Below, piece by piece: positions 32,988-41,492 of a stretch of DNA of 50,451 nucleotides (positions are counted from its first letter, which is position 1; each line of letters starts with the position of its first letter). The notes below the pieces were generated by a model, which was not told where the DNA came from, made no database searches, and saw only the letters and a list, made by a program, of their open reading frames with translations. The translations under genes and the position numbers were made by a program. The stretch comes from QAMX01 sp964515055 (GTDB taxonomy: Bacteria; Bacillota; Clostridia; Oscillospirales; QAMX01): NCBI GenBank assembly GCA_964515055.1, contig CAZEUG010000013.1:1-50451 (forward strand), in the 5' to 3' direction.

Positions 32988-34295
32988 ATGAAGATTTTGA
33001 AAAAGACACTCTTTCTCATTTTTCTCACAGGACTGCTGTGCCGGACGGCCATAGCCGTCGAACCGCTGAAGGTGGAAGCGCGTTCTGCCATTTTGGTGGA
33101 CGTAAATTCCGGTGAGGTTTTATTCGAACAAAACGCCGATTCCCGGCAATACCCTGCATCTCTGACGAAAATCATGACGGCTCTGGTTGTTTCGGAACGA
33201 TGTGATTTTGATGAACTGGTCGAAGCAAAAGCCAGTGCGTTTGCCGACCTGAGCCCGGACGGTAGCTCCGTGAAGCTACAGGAGGGTGAAATTCTGTCAG
33301 TTGAGAACCTGATGCACTGTATGCTGATCTCCTCCGGCAATGACGCAGCCAACGTCCTTGCCGTTCACGCAGGGGGAACGCTCGAAAATTTCTGGGATTT
33401 AATGAACCAGAAAGCCGCTGAGCTCGGCTGCACCGGCACGCATTTTGCCAATGCACACGGACTGCATAATGAAAACCACTATACAACGGCTCGCGACCTG
33501 TACCGCATCACCCGCGCTTTCGCCGAAAACGAAACGCTGATGAAGATTGCCAACACGGTTTCCTACGTCGTCCCGGCAACCAATAAGACGGCCAAGCAAC
33601 GAATTTTGAATTCCACCAACCTGCTCATTTCCGGCACAAGCACCATTCAATACATCTACAGCCCTGCACGCGGTATCAAAACCGGGACGACAACTCCGGC
33701 GGGATATTGCCTGATTTCATCGGCAGAAAAGAACAGTCTCTACCTGATCAGCGTCGTGCTGGGTGCCGGAAAAGATGAAACGACGGGGCAGGTCATGAGC
33801 TTTATCGAAACAAAACGAATGTTTGAGTGGGGATTCGACAATTTCGCCTATCAGCAGATCGTCAGCAGTGGTGAACCGGTTCTCGAACTGTCGGTTCAGA
33901 TGTCGCAGGAAGCCGATGCTGTGGTTGCTGTCACGCAGACCGGAATTACAGCCCTGCTGACCAGTGACTTTGATCCGGACGGTGTCGTCATTACGCCCTG
34001 GCTCTATGAAGAAACCCTGACCGCACCGGTCACAAAGGGCCAGGTGGTCGGAGAGGCCGATGTCTCTTACGAAGGACGCAGCTATGGACGAATTAAACTG
34101 GTCGCACTGCAAAGCGTAGAACGCTCGAACTTCATGTATTCGTGGGAACGCTTCACCTCTTATCTCTCCAAGCCCGTGATCTGGATTGGACTTGCCGTTG
34201 TGATCGTTGTAATTCTCGCTTATATTCTGATCATGGTCTTTTTCAATCGCAGACGGCGACTGCGTAGAATTCGAAAACGCGGCAGATATCTGTAA
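32988..34295 (+). CDS. D-alanyl-D-alanine carboxypeptidase (DacF/PBP5-like)
   Basis: 435 residues from the ATG at 32988. A signal peptide ends near residue 23. Penicillin-binding motifs are S58-L-T-K61 (S-x-x-K), S116-G-N118 and K231-T-G233. A C-terminal beta domain follows, then a transmembrane helix (about residues 395-420) and a very basic tail, so the protein is anchored by a true C-terminal helix rather than an amphipathic one. It trims the terminal D-Ala of peptidoglycan stem peptides and is DacF-like in length. A longer frame from 32886 would bury the signal peptide and is rejected. Confidence 0.92.
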   Translation: MKILKKTLFLIFLTGLLCRTAIAVEPLKVEARSAILVDVNSGEVLFEQNADSRQYPASLTKIMTALVVSERCDFDELVEAKASAFADLSPDGSSVKLQEGEILSVENLMHCMLISSGNDAANVLAVHAGGTLENFWDLMNQKAAELGCTGTHFANAHGLHNENHYTTARDLYRITRAFAENETLMKIANTVSYVVPATNKTAKQRILNSTNLLISGTSTIQYIYSPARGIKTGTTTPAGYCLISSAEKNSLYLISVVLGAGKDETTGQVMSFIETKRMFEWGFDNFAYQQIVSSGEPVLELSVQMSQEADAVVAVTQTGITALLTSDFDPDGVVITPWLYEETLTAPVTKGQVVGEADVSYEGRSYGRIKLVALQSVERSNFMYSWERFTSYLSKPVIWIGLAVVIVVILAYILIMVFFNRRRRLRRIRKRGRYL

Positions 34296-34330
34296 AGAGT
34301 CCTGCTGCATGAAAAAAGGAAACACACATC

Positions 34331-36253
34331 ATGATTGATTTATCGTTGTCCGGCGTTGGAAAATATTTCGGTGAGGTTCAGATTTTACGGAACGTCTCCT
34401 TCGAACTGCAGGAGGGGGAAAAAGCTGCATTGATCGGCAAAAACGGCTGCGGCAAAACCACATTGTTTCGTGTCATTGCCGGAGCAGAACGCTATGAAGA
34501 GGGAACCGTTGTTGTCAACCGTTCCAAACGCCTCGCTGTCCTCGACCAGATTCCGCAGTATCCGGCTGGCATGACCGTTCTGGACGTGATGAAAACTGCT
34601 TTCGATGAAATCAAAGCGATTCAGACACAGATGACCCAGCTGGAAGCGAAGATGTCCGCCGAAAAGAATGATCCGCTTGTTTTGAAGCAATACGGCGAAT
34701 TGCAGGTTCGTTTTGAAGTCCTCGGCGGATATCAGATGGACACCGATCTGTTCCGGACGGCCTTGGGGCTGGGCGTCCCGAAGGAAATGTGGCCGATGGA
34801 GTATGCACTGCTCTCCGGCGGCGAAAAAACACGCGTCAACCTTGTCCGAATGCTGCTTCAGAAAACGGAGATTATGCTCCTGGATGAACCGACCAACCAT
34901 CTCGATATGCAGGCTGTCGAATGGCTGGAAACATATCTGCAAACCTTCCGTGGAACCGTCCTGATCATCTCACATGACCGCTATTTCCTCGATCGCGTGA
35001 CGCAGAGAACGATTGAACTGGAGCATCAGACGACTACGGTCTATGACGGCCCCTACAGTTTCTATGCCAGACGCAAAGAGGAGATCGAAGAAGAACGCCG
35101 ACGCAACTATGAAAAGACGCAGAAGGAGATTGACCGCCTGACGTTCACGTCCGATCGAATGCACGGGTGGGGACTTGGCGATAAAAAAATGATGCGCCGC
35201 GCCTTTGCACTGGATAAACGCATTGAACGCCTCCGCGCCAATCAGCCACAGCTCCAGAAGAAGGAAAGACAGCTCTCCGGCAAGCTGACCAACGCAGATC
35301 GTTCAGGGAATGACGTGCTGTTTGTCGATCGCCTTTGCAAACACTTTGACACAAAAGTGATCGCAGATCGCGTTGACCTCGCCATTCGGAAAGGTGAATC
35401 CATTGCTCTGCTTGGAGAGAACGGCTGCGGCAAGACAACATTTCTGAAAATGCTGCTGGGGGAAGAAATACCCGACAGCGGTTGGATCAAATGGGGCGCC
35501 AATATCAAATGCGCCTATCTGCCACAGCAGGTGAGCTTCCCGGATCCGTCTGCAACCGTTCTGGAGACGGTCTGCCTGGCTCTGAACCTGACAGACGGCT
35601 CTGCCCGCAATCGTCTCGGTGCGTTTCATTTTCAGGGGGAAGACGTGTTCAAAACGGTTTCTGTCCTGTCCGGCGGTGAAAAAAGTCGCCTGAAATTATG
35701 CATTTTGCTCTATCAGGAGATCAACGTCCTGATTCTGGACGAACCGACCAACCACCTCGATATAGCCTCGCGTGAGTGGATGGAAGGTCTACTGGAAACC
35801 TTCGAAGGTACCATGCTCTTTGTATCGCACGACCGCTATTTCATCGATCGCTTTGCCACTACCATCTGGCGGATGGAGCAGGGACAGATTCATTGCTTTC
35901 AGGGGACATACGCGCAGTACTGCAAAGCAATGGCACAGCAGGAACCGACCATTTCGACGCCTCGCGCAGAGAGGCCGGTTCGCGACCGTACGGCTGATCG
36001 TGAATCGCCCGGCCGCCGACTGCACCGTGCAGAATCTGCACTGGCTGCAACAGAACGCGAAATTTCCGCGACGGAGGCGGCACTGTCGGCGATTCCGGCT
36101 CGTCTGGATGCTGTTGCGACCGACCCGGAAGCCCTGATGCCACTGTATGATGAACAGGCTGAACTGGAACAGAAGCTGGCAGAGCTGTATGAGCGCTGGG
36201 AAATCGAAACCGAATCGCTGGAACAGCTGAAATCGGAGGAGCCTGCGCAATGA
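34331..36253 (+). CDS. ABC-F family ATPase (YdiF/Uup-like)
   Basis: 640 residues with two ABC domains and no membrane segments. Walker A motifs are G-K-N-G-C-G-K-T-T (about residue 38) and G-E-N-G-C-G-K-T-T (about residue 360). Signature L-S-G-G-E-K appears twice, and D-E-P-T-N-H-L-D twice. A linker of about 80 residues rich in charged amino acids lies between them, and a coiled-coil tail ends the protein (about 570-635). ABC-F proteins act on ribosomes as translation factors or antibiotic protection factors. This looks like a housekeeping type. It starts 35 bases after the carboxypeptidase gene. Confidence 0.93.
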   Translation: MIDLSLSGVGKYFGEVQILRNVSFELQEGEKAALIGKNGCGKTTLFRVIAGAERYEEGTVVVNRSKRLAVLDQIPQYPAGMTVLDVMKTAFDEIKAIQTQMTQLEAKMSAEKNDPLVLKQYGELQVRFEVLGGYQMDTDLFRTALGLGVPKEMWPMEYALLSGGEKTRVNLVRMLLQKTEIMLLDEPTNHLDMQAVEWLETYLQTFRGTVLIISHDRYFLDRVTQRTIELEHQTTTVYDGPYSFYARRKEEIEEERRRNYEKTQKEIDRLTFTSDRMHGWGLGDKKMMRRAFALDKRIERLRANQPQLQKKERQLSGKLTNADRSGNDVLFVDRLCKHFDTKVIADRVDLAIRKGESIALLGENGCGKTTFLKMLLGEEIPDSGWIKWGANIKCAYLPQQVSFPDPSATVLETVCLALNLTDGSARNRLGAFHFQGEDVFKTVSVLSGGEKSRLKLCILLYQEINVLILDEPTNHLDIASREWMEGLLETFEGTMLFVSHDRYFIDRFATTIWRMEQGQIHCFQGTYAQYCKAMAQQEPTISTPRAERPVRDRTADRESPGRRLHRAESALAATEREISATEAALSAIPARLDAVATDPEALMPLYDEQAELEQKLAELYERWEIETESLEQLKSEEPAQ

Positions 36254-37238
36254 CCGTCCTGAACCGAATTCACCGCACCTGTCCGCGGCATACGGCTGTT
36301 ATCCTGACCTGCCTGGTGATGATTCCGCTGACCGGCCTCCTTGAGAGTGTCACGGTTGGGATGCGCTTCTGCTGGTTTTTCACCCGCTGTTTGCTGGCGG
36401 TGCTCGCATTCTACCATGCATTGTCCATCTGCGTTCATCTTGGCCTGGCCGAAAAGTTGACGCGGTGTTTGCGCTGGCTCATCCGCATCGGAACGGCTGT
36501 CTGGCTGGCTACCTTTCTGATTGCCCTCGGTTGCATCGTAGCGTTCGGAAAGCCGGAGCAGGCGGAAAATGTCCCATTTGTCACGGTACTCGGTGCCGGT
36601 CTGAACGGGACAGAGCCGTCTCTGATTTTGAAAAATCGACTCGATCGCGCCATTGAACTCAGCCAGACCTATCCGGAAGCCATACTGATTCTCTGCGGCG
36701 GTCAGAGTGAGCATCAGGTCATTTCGGAAGCGGAGGCCATGCGGCGGTATCTGTACTCGGTGCCGGTCTGAACGGGACAGAGCCGTCTCTGATTTTGAAA
36801 AATCGACTCGATCGCGCCATTGAACTCAGCCAGACCTATCCGGAAGCCATACTGATTCTCTGCGGCGGTCAGAGTGAGCATCAGGTCATTTCGGAAGCGG
36901 AGGCCATGCGGCGGTATCTCGTCCGGAATGGGGTGGACGAATCCCGTCTCGTGCTGGAAGAGCAGTCCCGCGATACAGCTGAAAACCTGAAATATGCCTG
37001 TGCGCTGATGGAACAGCTGGAAGGGACGCAAACACACAAAAGCTATCTGGTGACCTGTTCGTTTCATATGATGCGCAGCAAGCTGCTGGCCGAACGGTAT
37101 GGGATTGAGCCTTATGCCGCACCAGTCAAAACGCGCCCACAGGAATACCACTACTACATTCGCGAATATTTTTCGCTGCTCATTTATCTTGTGGAACAGA
37201 CCGGTATCACGCTTGATACTTCTGCCTGGAACCTGTAG
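36250..37238 (+). pseudogene. DUF218 (YdcF/SanA-like) membrane protein gene broken by a 167-bp tandem duplication
   Basis: The first 173 codons (36250-36771) begin with about three transmembrane helices (residues 17-110) and then V-T-V-L-G-A-G-L-N-G-T, the start of a DUF218 domain, but end early at TGA 36769-36771. A second frame (36795-37238) repeats N-R-L-D-R-A-I-E-L and carries the rest of the domain to a normal end. Removing one copy of the exact repeat 36586-36752 / 36753-36919 restores one frame of about 273 residues. YdcF/SanA-type proteins act at the cell envelope. Its ATG overlaps the ABC-F stop (ATGA). It may be a real disruption or an assembly error. Confidence 0.88.
36586..36919. 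repeat. Exact 167-bp direct tandem repeat inside the DUF218 gene
   Basis: Copy one is 36586-36752 and copy two 36753-36919, read as identical base for base. 167 is not a multiple of three, so the copy number sets the reading frame. No microhomology is seen at the junction. Confidence 0.95.
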
Positions 37239-37391
37239 CGCCAAAGCTGCGCGAAACGTGTTCCGGCAAAGAACCGATGCACCGACAGAGAATGTACGCA
37301 CAACAGAAAAATTACGGAAGGTGAAGCGAATTCTCCAAAACCGCCAGATGACCTTCGGCGGGCACAGTTCGCCGTTTGAACTCCAAAATGT

Positions 37392-37422
37392 AAGGCCGCT
37401 GACTGATCTCAGCGGCCTTTTT
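37392..37422. terminator. Terminator between the DUF218 gene and sigF
   Basis: An 11-bp perfect stem (37392-37402 with 37409-37419), a 6-base loop and TTTTT on the plus strand. Convergent sigF ends at 37458, so it may serve both strands. The 150 bases before it (37239-37391) hold no gene that I can see. Confidence 0.8.
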
Positions 37423-37457
37423 GTCTCATTTTTCCAACCGGACGGTTCGATTCCGAA

Positions 37458-38180
37458 TCATGCCAGAAGGTGACGGAGCTTTTGCAGGATACGCCGTTCC
37501 ATGCGGGAAACCTGTACTTGACTGATGCCCAAAATGTCCGCCGTTTTCTGCTGTGTCAAACCGTGCTGATACCGTAGCCTGATCACATCCTGCTCATTTG
37601 GCAAAAGCAGCGCAAGGGAAGAGGATACGGCCACCCGTTCCAAAATCTGCTCCTCACTTTGTGAAATGTCCGGAATGTTTTCCAGCCAGTTGGATGCGCT
37701 GTCCTGATGCAGAACAACCGGCATCTGATTGGACTGCGCAGCCACCTCCTCCGGCGTCAATCCCACCGCTTCCGCCACCTCGGAAATCGTCGGTTCACGC
37801 CCGAAGCGTTTCTTCTGCAATTCGCGTGCGGCTTCGATCTTTCCGGCCGTTTCGCGCACCGAACGGCTCACCTTGACCGGACCGTCGTCGCGAAGAAATC
37901 GGCGGATTTCTCCAACAATCCACGGAACGGCGTAGGTGGAAAATCGATAGCTGAGCGCCGGGTTGAATTGGCGAACCGCTTTCAGAAACCCGATGGAGGC
38001 CAGCTGGAACAGGTCGTCCGCATCCGAACCGATGCGCGCCGCTCGATCAGAAAATCGACGAATCATGGCGTGAAGCAACCCGGCATTCCGTTCCAGAAGC
38101 GCTTCCATGGCGGCTTCATCTCCGCGCTGTGCCGCGAGAATCAGCTCCGTCGGCGCATAATCAAACGCAGCATCACTCAT
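37458..38180 (-). CDS. sigF: RNA polymerase sporulation sigma factor sigma-F
   Basis: 240 residues. Region 2 has D-L-F-Q-L-A-S-I-G-F-L-K-A and F-S-T-Y-A-V-P-W-I-V-G-E-I-R-R-F-L-R-D-D. Region 4 has Q-D-V-I-R-L-R-Y and Q-Q-K-T-A-D-I-L-G-I-S-Q-V-Q-V-S-R-M-E, typical of sporulation sigma factors F and G; position behind spoIIAA and spoIIAB settles sigma-F. It directs early forespore transcription. Its ATG overlaps the spoIIAB stop codon (38177-38180, ATGA). Confidence 0.96.
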   Translation of the reverse strand: MSDAAFDYAPTELILAAQRGDEAAMEALLERNAGLLHAMIRRFSDRAARIGSDADDLFQLASIGFLKAVRQFNPALSYRFSTYAVPWIVGEIRRFLRDDGPVKVSRSVRETAGKIEAARELQKKRFGREPTISEVAEAVGLTPEEVAAQSNQMPVVLHQDSASNWLENIPDISQSEEQILERVAVSSSLALLLPNEQDVIRLRYQHGLTQQKTADILGISQVQVSRMERRILQKLRHLLA

Positions 38181-38620
38181 TTGGCTCGCTGAAAGGCAAT
38201 CCGCTTGCGCAACGTCACCTTGGTTCCTTTTCCCGGCTTGGACGAAACCGTCATGCCGTCTGTAAAGCTCTGCATGATGGTAAAGCCCATGCCGCTGCGC
38301 TCATCGCCGCCGGTCGTAAACATCGGCTCCATGGCCTGTGTAATATTTGGAATGCCCACCCCTTTGTCTCGCACGGTGAATTCCAGAATGTTCCCGTCCA
38401 GCACGCAGGCTGTTATGTAGATTGTTCCGCCACCTTCCGGATAAGCATGGACAATCGCATTGGTCACAGCTTCACTGATGGCCGTTTTGATGTCCGCCAA
38501 CTCCTCGAGCGTGGGATCCAACCGCGCCGCATAGGCGGCTGCAAAAATGCGTGCAAAGCCTTCATTGACGGAAGAAGCCGGCAATTCGAGCTTTGTTTTC
38601 GGAGATGCTTGTTTGTTCAT
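38177..38620 (-). CDS. spoIIAB: Anti-sigma-F factor and SpoIIAA kinase
   Basis: 147 residues, full-length. The GHKL fold shows E-A-V-T-N-A-I-V-H-A near residue 50, V-R-D-K-G-V-G-I-P near residue 83 and G-M-G-F-T-I-M-Q-S-F near residue 110. It binds sigma-F and phosphorylates SpoIIAA. The SD GAGAGGG precedes the ATG at 38620. It is intact, but a truncated duplicate lies directly upstream. The fragment's stop overlaps this ATG by four bases. Confidence 0.96.
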   Translation of the reverse strand: MNKQASPKTKLELPASSVNEGFARIFAAAYAARLDPTLEELADIKTAISEAVTNAIVHAYPEGGGTIYITACVLDGNILEFTVRDKGVGIPNITQAMEPMFTTGGDERSGMGFTIMQSFTDGMTVSSKPGKGTKVTLRKRIAFQRAK

Positions 38621-38892
38621 CGGTCAATCCCTCTCAATTCTCTTTCTTTGTGATTTGGATGAGTTGATGCATGGACAATCGCATTGGTCACAGCTTCACT
38701 GATGGCCGTTTTGATGTCCGCCAACTCCTCGAGCGTGGGATCCAACCGCGCCGCATAGGCGGCTGCAAAAATGCGTGCAAAGCCTTCATTGACGGAAGAA
38801 GCCGGCAATTCGAGCTTTGTTTTCGGAGATGCTTGTTTGTTCATCGGTCAATCCCTCTCAATTCTCTTTCTTTGTGATTTGGATGAGTTGAT
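38445..38892. repeat. Exact 224-bp direct tandem repeat at the spoIIAA/spoIIAB junction
   Basis: Copy one is 38445-38668 and copy two 38669-38892, identical base for base. Each holds the end of spoIIAA, the intergenic region with the spoIIAB ribosome site, and the first ~58 codons of spoIIAB. GCAT follows both copies (38669-38672 and 38893-38896), a 4-base microhomology at the junction. Confidence 0.95.
38617..38844 (-). pseudogene. Truncated spoIIAB duplicate (N-terminal fragment)
   Basis: 75 codons. The first 58 or so match SpoIIAB exactly to I-V-H-A, then the frame runs out of register through the repeated spoIIAA end and stops at 38617-38619, four bases into the intact spoIIAB start. It lacks the ATP-binding N-box partner motifs (G1, G2), so no kinase is expected. 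It keeps its own ribosome site, so the fragment could be translated. Confidence 0.85.
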
Positions 38893-39175
38893 GCATTCCA
38901 GCACTGATGAGTACACGGTATGCCTGACTGGGTACCTGGATGACCCTGAACGTTCCGCAGACATACTCCATACGCTTTTTCAGCCGCATCAGAAGGGCAA
39001 GCCCGGAGCTGTCCATGAACGTCAGACCCGACAAGTCCAGTAGCAGATTGCCGGGCTGATGTGTATCCAGCAAGGCACAGGCCGAACGAATTGCATCGGC
39101 TGCGGCATGGTGATCCAATTCGCCATGTACATACAAACACCCACCTTCTTTGAGTGTTTCATAACGAACTGTCAT
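38858..39175 (-). CDS. spoIIAA: Anti-anti-sigma-F factor
   Basis: 105 residues of the STAS fold. The phosphorylation motif M-D-S-S-G-L is at residues 54-59, with S57 the expected target of SpoIIAB. Dephosphorylated SpoIIAA frees sigma-F in the forespore. AAGGAGG precedes the ATG at 39175. Its stop is inside the tandem repeat, but the gene itself is intact. Only 35 bases separate it from the upstream folC terminator. Confidence 0.95.
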   Translation of the reverse strand: MTVRYETLKEGGCLYVHGELDHHAAADAIRSACALLDTHQPGNLLLDLSGLTFMDSSGLALLMRLKKRMEYVCGTFRVIQVPSQAYRVLISAGMHQLIQITKKEN

Positions 39176-39207
39176 ATGAAAACAACCTCCTTTGTAAGAA
39201 CCGGAAT

Positions 39208-39246
39208 AAAAAAAGCTTCAGCGACGAAACAGCCGCTGAAGCTTTT
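39208..39246 (-). terminator. Terminator of the recG-folC run
   Basis: On the minus strand: a 13-bp perfect stem (39234-39246 with 39211-39223), a 10-base loop and a run of seven T (plus-strand A at 39208-39214, overlapping the stem). It lies between folC and spoIIAA. Confidence 0.9.
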
Positions 39247-39290
39247 GATTGGCAGATTTCCGACAGGATGATTGTACCGCAGATGGTCTG

Positions 39291-40622
39291 TCAAAAAATG
39301 TTGAATTCGGGGTGGGATGCCTTGAGTTCCTTCAAATACCGTTTGCAGTCTCCGAGGAATGAGAGGGAACCGCAGCAAAGGATCACGTCCTCCGGCCCGG
39401 CGAAGCGAATCGCAGAGAGCAATGCCATTTTCGGACGCTGCGCAATGCAGACGAGCGGTGCCAGACCGGATGCGATTTTCGCCGTTTCCCGCGCAGGCAG
39501 CGCACGGTGCGAGGGAGGTGTTGTCGCAATAAAGACCTGACTGCGCCGTGCAATTTCCGGAATGCAGACGGCATAATCCTTGTCTCGGAACATTCCCATC
39601 ACCGTAATCAAGCGGCGTCCGACCAAAACCGTATCGATCGTCTGGCAGAGCTTTTCGACACCGTCCGGGTTGTGTGCGCCGTCCATCAGGATGCAGGGCG
39701 TATCATTGATTTTCTCCATCCGCGCCGTCATGGAGTGAACGGCAATCCCGCTGGCCACAGCTTCCGCAGGGACGGAATATCCAGCTTCATTCAGCAACCG
39801 CAACACCTCAATGGCCGTCAGCGCATTTTTCGCAAAATGCAGCCCCGGCATACTTGTCGAATAGTTCTGCCCCTGGTAAACAAACCGCGCTCCGTCCAAA
39901 TCCAACTCAGTGAGCGAAAACGCCTGAAGATCAGGTATCACCAGACGGGAACCCTGTGCCGCGCAGGCAGCTCGAATGGTGTCCAGTACTTCGGAAGGCT
40001 GCTCCGCATAGGTGACAACGGGACAGCTGTTTTTGATGATGCCGCATTTTTCAGTCGTAATTGCAGACAGCGTGTTGCCGAGAACGGCCATGTGGTCGTA
40101 GGAAACGGAGACAATCACCGCAATCAGCGGCTGGTCAATGATATTGGTAGCGTCATATCGTCCGCCCAAACCGGTCTCCAGTACCACAAAGTCGCAGTTG
40201 GCTCGATGATAGATCAAAAAAGCCGCCGCCGTCACCACTTCGAATTCCGTAGCGATGCCTTCTCCATCTGCTTCCATCGCGTCTGCCGCAGCTTTCACAT
40301 CAGAAATCGCCTCGGCAATCACATCATCCTCTGCGGGAACCATGTCAATCTGGATGCGCTCCGAAAACTGATCAACCGACGGGGAAATATACATCCCGGT
40401 ACGATACCCGGCGTCGGTCAAGGCACAGGCAATCATCGCGGTTGTACTGCCTTTTCCGTTCGTTCCGGCCACATGGATGTACTTGAGCTGCTTCTGCGGG
40501 TTGCCCAGGCGGTTCAGCAGGTTTCCAATTTGCTCCAGTCCCAGTTTGGAACCGAACCGTTCGCGGGAGGCGATATAGGCCAGTGCATTTTCATAAGATG
40601 ATGTCGGTTGTGTTGTGTCCAT
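39291..40622 (-). CDS. folC: Folylpolyglutamate/dihydrofolate synthase
   Basis: 443 residues of the Mur-ligase superfamily. The P-loop H-V-A-G-T-N-G-K-G-S-T-T spans about residues 50-61; E-T-G-L-G-G-R-Y-D-A-T-N near residue 150 and M-D-G-A-H-N-P-D-G near residue 313 are family motifs. It adds glutamates to folates and may also make dihydrofolate from dihydropteroate. It starts six bases after the upstream membrane-protein gene, with a GGAG site. Confidence 0.96.
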   Translation of the reverse strand: MDTTQPTSSYENALAYIASRERFGSKLGLEQIGNLLNRLGNPQKQLKYIHVAGTNGKGSTTAMIACALTDAGYRTGMYISPSVDQFSERIQIDMVPAEDDVIAEAISDVKAAADAMEADGEGIATEFEVVTAAAFLIYHRANCDFVVLETGLGGRYDATNIIDQPLIAVIVSVSYDHMAVLGNTLSAITTEKCGIIKNSCPVVTYAEQPSEVLDTIRAACAAQGSRLVIPDLQAFSLTELDLDGARFVYQGQNYSTSMPGLHFAKNALTAIEVLRLLNEAGYSVPAEAVASGIAVHSMTARMEKINDTPCILMDGAHNPDGVEKLCQTIDTVLVGRRLITVMGMFRDKDYAVCIPEIARRSQVFIATTPPSHRALPARETAKIASGLAPLVCIAQRPKMALLSAIRFAGPEDVILCCGSLSFLGDCKRYLKELKASHPEFNIF

Positions 40623-40628
40623 GATGCA

Positions 40629-41465
40629 TTACTCCTTTTCCGATTGTGACGCGCTTTTGCGTGAGCGCGAAGTCAAAATACGATCAACACCAAATCCGAG
40701 CAGCCAGGCAAACAGCCCTGCAATCAAAGCGGTCAGGGTCAGACTGGCCAGTGCAAGCCATGAGGTCAGCCCCCCGGCGTGAATTCCGAAGGATGCCCAG
40801 CTGATCGGCGGAAATGACCACGAATTCAGGGATGTCCAGTGCCGCTCTAAAACCGCCGCAAAGAAACCGCCCGCATCTGTTGCGGTGATCATGCTGGTCA
40901 GCAGATAACCAAGGCCGATTGCAGCCAAAAAGAGCAGAACCAGCCTTCCGATGGTCGTCATCAGCCGCGGACTCCTCCGAAGCAGCGGAATCAAAATCAA
41001 GGCAACCAGCGCAGCTGCACAGAGCGGGAAGAGCGAAAACACAGCGGTTACATAAATCATTCGAATCAACAGCGCGACAACGTGCGCAGAGCGCGTCAGA
41101 ATTGCATAGAGAATCGTCGCTGGTAACAAAAACAGTGCGGTTATGGCGGCAGTGGCCAGCCAGACAAACAGCGCATTGGCACGGAAATTCTGGCGCGAAC
41201 GAATCGATGCAGGTTCGCTGACCTGTGCCGAGGACAGAATCAGGAGAACGCCGCCTGCAAAGGAAAAGAACAGCGACACCAGAATCGCCAGATTCAGCGG
41301 CAGGGAATCGTACCCAAACTCAATCGCGGCGATCAGAAAATCATGCAGAACCACCGTGTATCCGCCGAGCAGAACCAGAATGGACGCACCGCTGACGATG
41401 CACGGTATCGTGTGGGGGGAGATGCAGCGGCGTATGCGCTGCGTAAGCAGTTGCCAGGTTGTCAT
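40629..41465 (-). CDS. Multispanning membrane protein of unknown function
   Basis: 278 residues from the ATG at 41465, which follows CAGGAGG. About six transmembrane helices are visible, with Leu/Ala/Ile-rich runs and a basic C-terminal tail (R-S-R-K-S). I recognise no family. It lies between recG and folC, 27 bases after the former and six before the latter, so it is probably co-transcribed with both. Confidence 0.75.
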   Translation of the reverse strand: MTTWQLLTQRIRRCISPHTIPCIVSGASILVLLGGYTVVLHDFLIAAIEFGYDSLPLNLAILVSLFFSFAGGVLLILSSAQVSEPASIRSRQNFRANALFVWLATAAITALFLLPATILYAILTRSAHVVALLIRMIYVTAVFSLFPLCAAALVALILIPLLRRSPRLMTTIGRLVLLFLAAIGLGYLLTSMITATDAGGFFAAVLERHWTSLNSWSFPPISWASFGIHAGGLTSWLALASLTLTALIAGLFAWLLGFGVDRILTSRSRKSASQSEKE

Positions 41466-41492
41466 ATGGAAACCTCCTGTTGAGATCATTCA

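Noticed and set aside
36250..37238. Two separate genes (173 and 147 codons) in place of one broken gene
   Set aside because: The shared segment is an exact tandem repeat, and deletion of one copy restores a single normal DUF218 gene.
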